The notes under the pieces are model-generated. The model made no database searches. It had not been told where the DNA came from and worked only from the letters and a program-made list of their open reading frames with translations. The translations under genes and the position numbers were made by a program. A DNA stretch of 23,248 bases, taken from the NCBI GenBank assembly GCA_004376325.1, contig SOKC01000074.1, positions 1-23,248 on the forward strand, in the 5' to 3' direction. Positions 23,222-23,248 of the stretch are shown piece by piece. Each line of letters begins with the position of its first letter. Position 1 is the stretch's first letter. This DNA comes from Actinomycetota bacterium. GTDB taxonomy: Bacteria; Actinomycetota; Humimicrobiia; Humimicrobiales; Humimicrobiaceae.

Positions 23222-23248
23222 AGTGTTCAGTTTTTGAGGTTCATACCA
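23222..23248 (+). mobile_element. Probable right terminal inverted repeat of the IS3-family remnant
   Basis: The last 27 bases read GTGTTCAGTTTTTGAGGTTCATACCA at their core (quoted as GTGTTCAGTTTTTGAGG then TTCATACCA). Read from the other strand this begins TGGTATGAACCTC and continues AAAAACTGAACAC. It resembles the TG-initiated ends with TGAACC...AACTG-ACAC found in many IS3/IS150-group elements. It follows the transposase stop by 9 bp. The other end is not in the window, and the sequence stops here. Confidence 0.45.

Noticed and set aside
1..23248. CRISPR array, tRNA or rRNA genes, replication origin
   Set aside because: No regularly spaced repeats, no tRNA cloverleaf or rRNA-like sequence, and no DnaA-box cluster was noticed on either strand.

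Overview
This window comes from an AT-rich bacterium that I cannot place at species level. It carries bacterial cell-wall genes (MurA, an LCP-family wall-polymer ligase), a polyisoprenyl-phosphate sugar transferase and a complete archaeal/Thermus-type V/A-ATPase. It looks like an anaerobic, probably uncultured bacterial lineage. That placement is inference from gene content and base composition.

Left third (1-7567): an atypical NAD(P)-binding epimerase-like gene on the + strand converges on a - strand run. In transcription order the run is dCMP deaminase, murA, an LCP transferase with two tandem Ig-like repeats and a LytR_C domain, a PglF/CapD-type membrane dehydratase, and a PglC-type phosphoglycosyl transferase. 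Together they cover a peptidoglycan precursor step, making and priming of a lipid-linked glycan, and attachment of a polymer to the wall.

Middle (7755-10330): + strand sua5/tsaC, rpiB and glyA. This is the housekeeping cluster that in many Gram-positive genomes lies beside the F1Fo-ATPase operon and near comEB-type dCMP deaminase and murA.

Next (10356-18881): a nine-gene V/A-ATPase operon on the - strand in the order H(G)-I-K-E-C-F-A-B-D, tightly packed and driven by a good sigma70-like promoter at 18914-18941. The rotor subunit K carries all five residues that bind Na+ in Enterococcus NtpK, so a sodium-coupled enzyme is predicted. It sits where an F-ATPase would be expected.

Right part (18993-23248): SppA signal-peptide peptidase, a 160-residue glycine-rich membrane protein of unknown role, a 411-bp gene-free stretch, and then an accessory segment. 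This segment holds an AbiEi/AbiEii toxin-antitoxin pair on the - strand, a divergent Phd/Doc pair on the + strand, and the 3' end of an IS3-family transposase with its probable terminal inverted repeat at the window edge. The AbiE promoter region holds a 30-bp inverted repeat that covers the -10 box and the start codon. A 54-nt palindromic segment appears to interrupt the IS remnant in frame.

No rRNA, tRNA or CRISPR array was seen.
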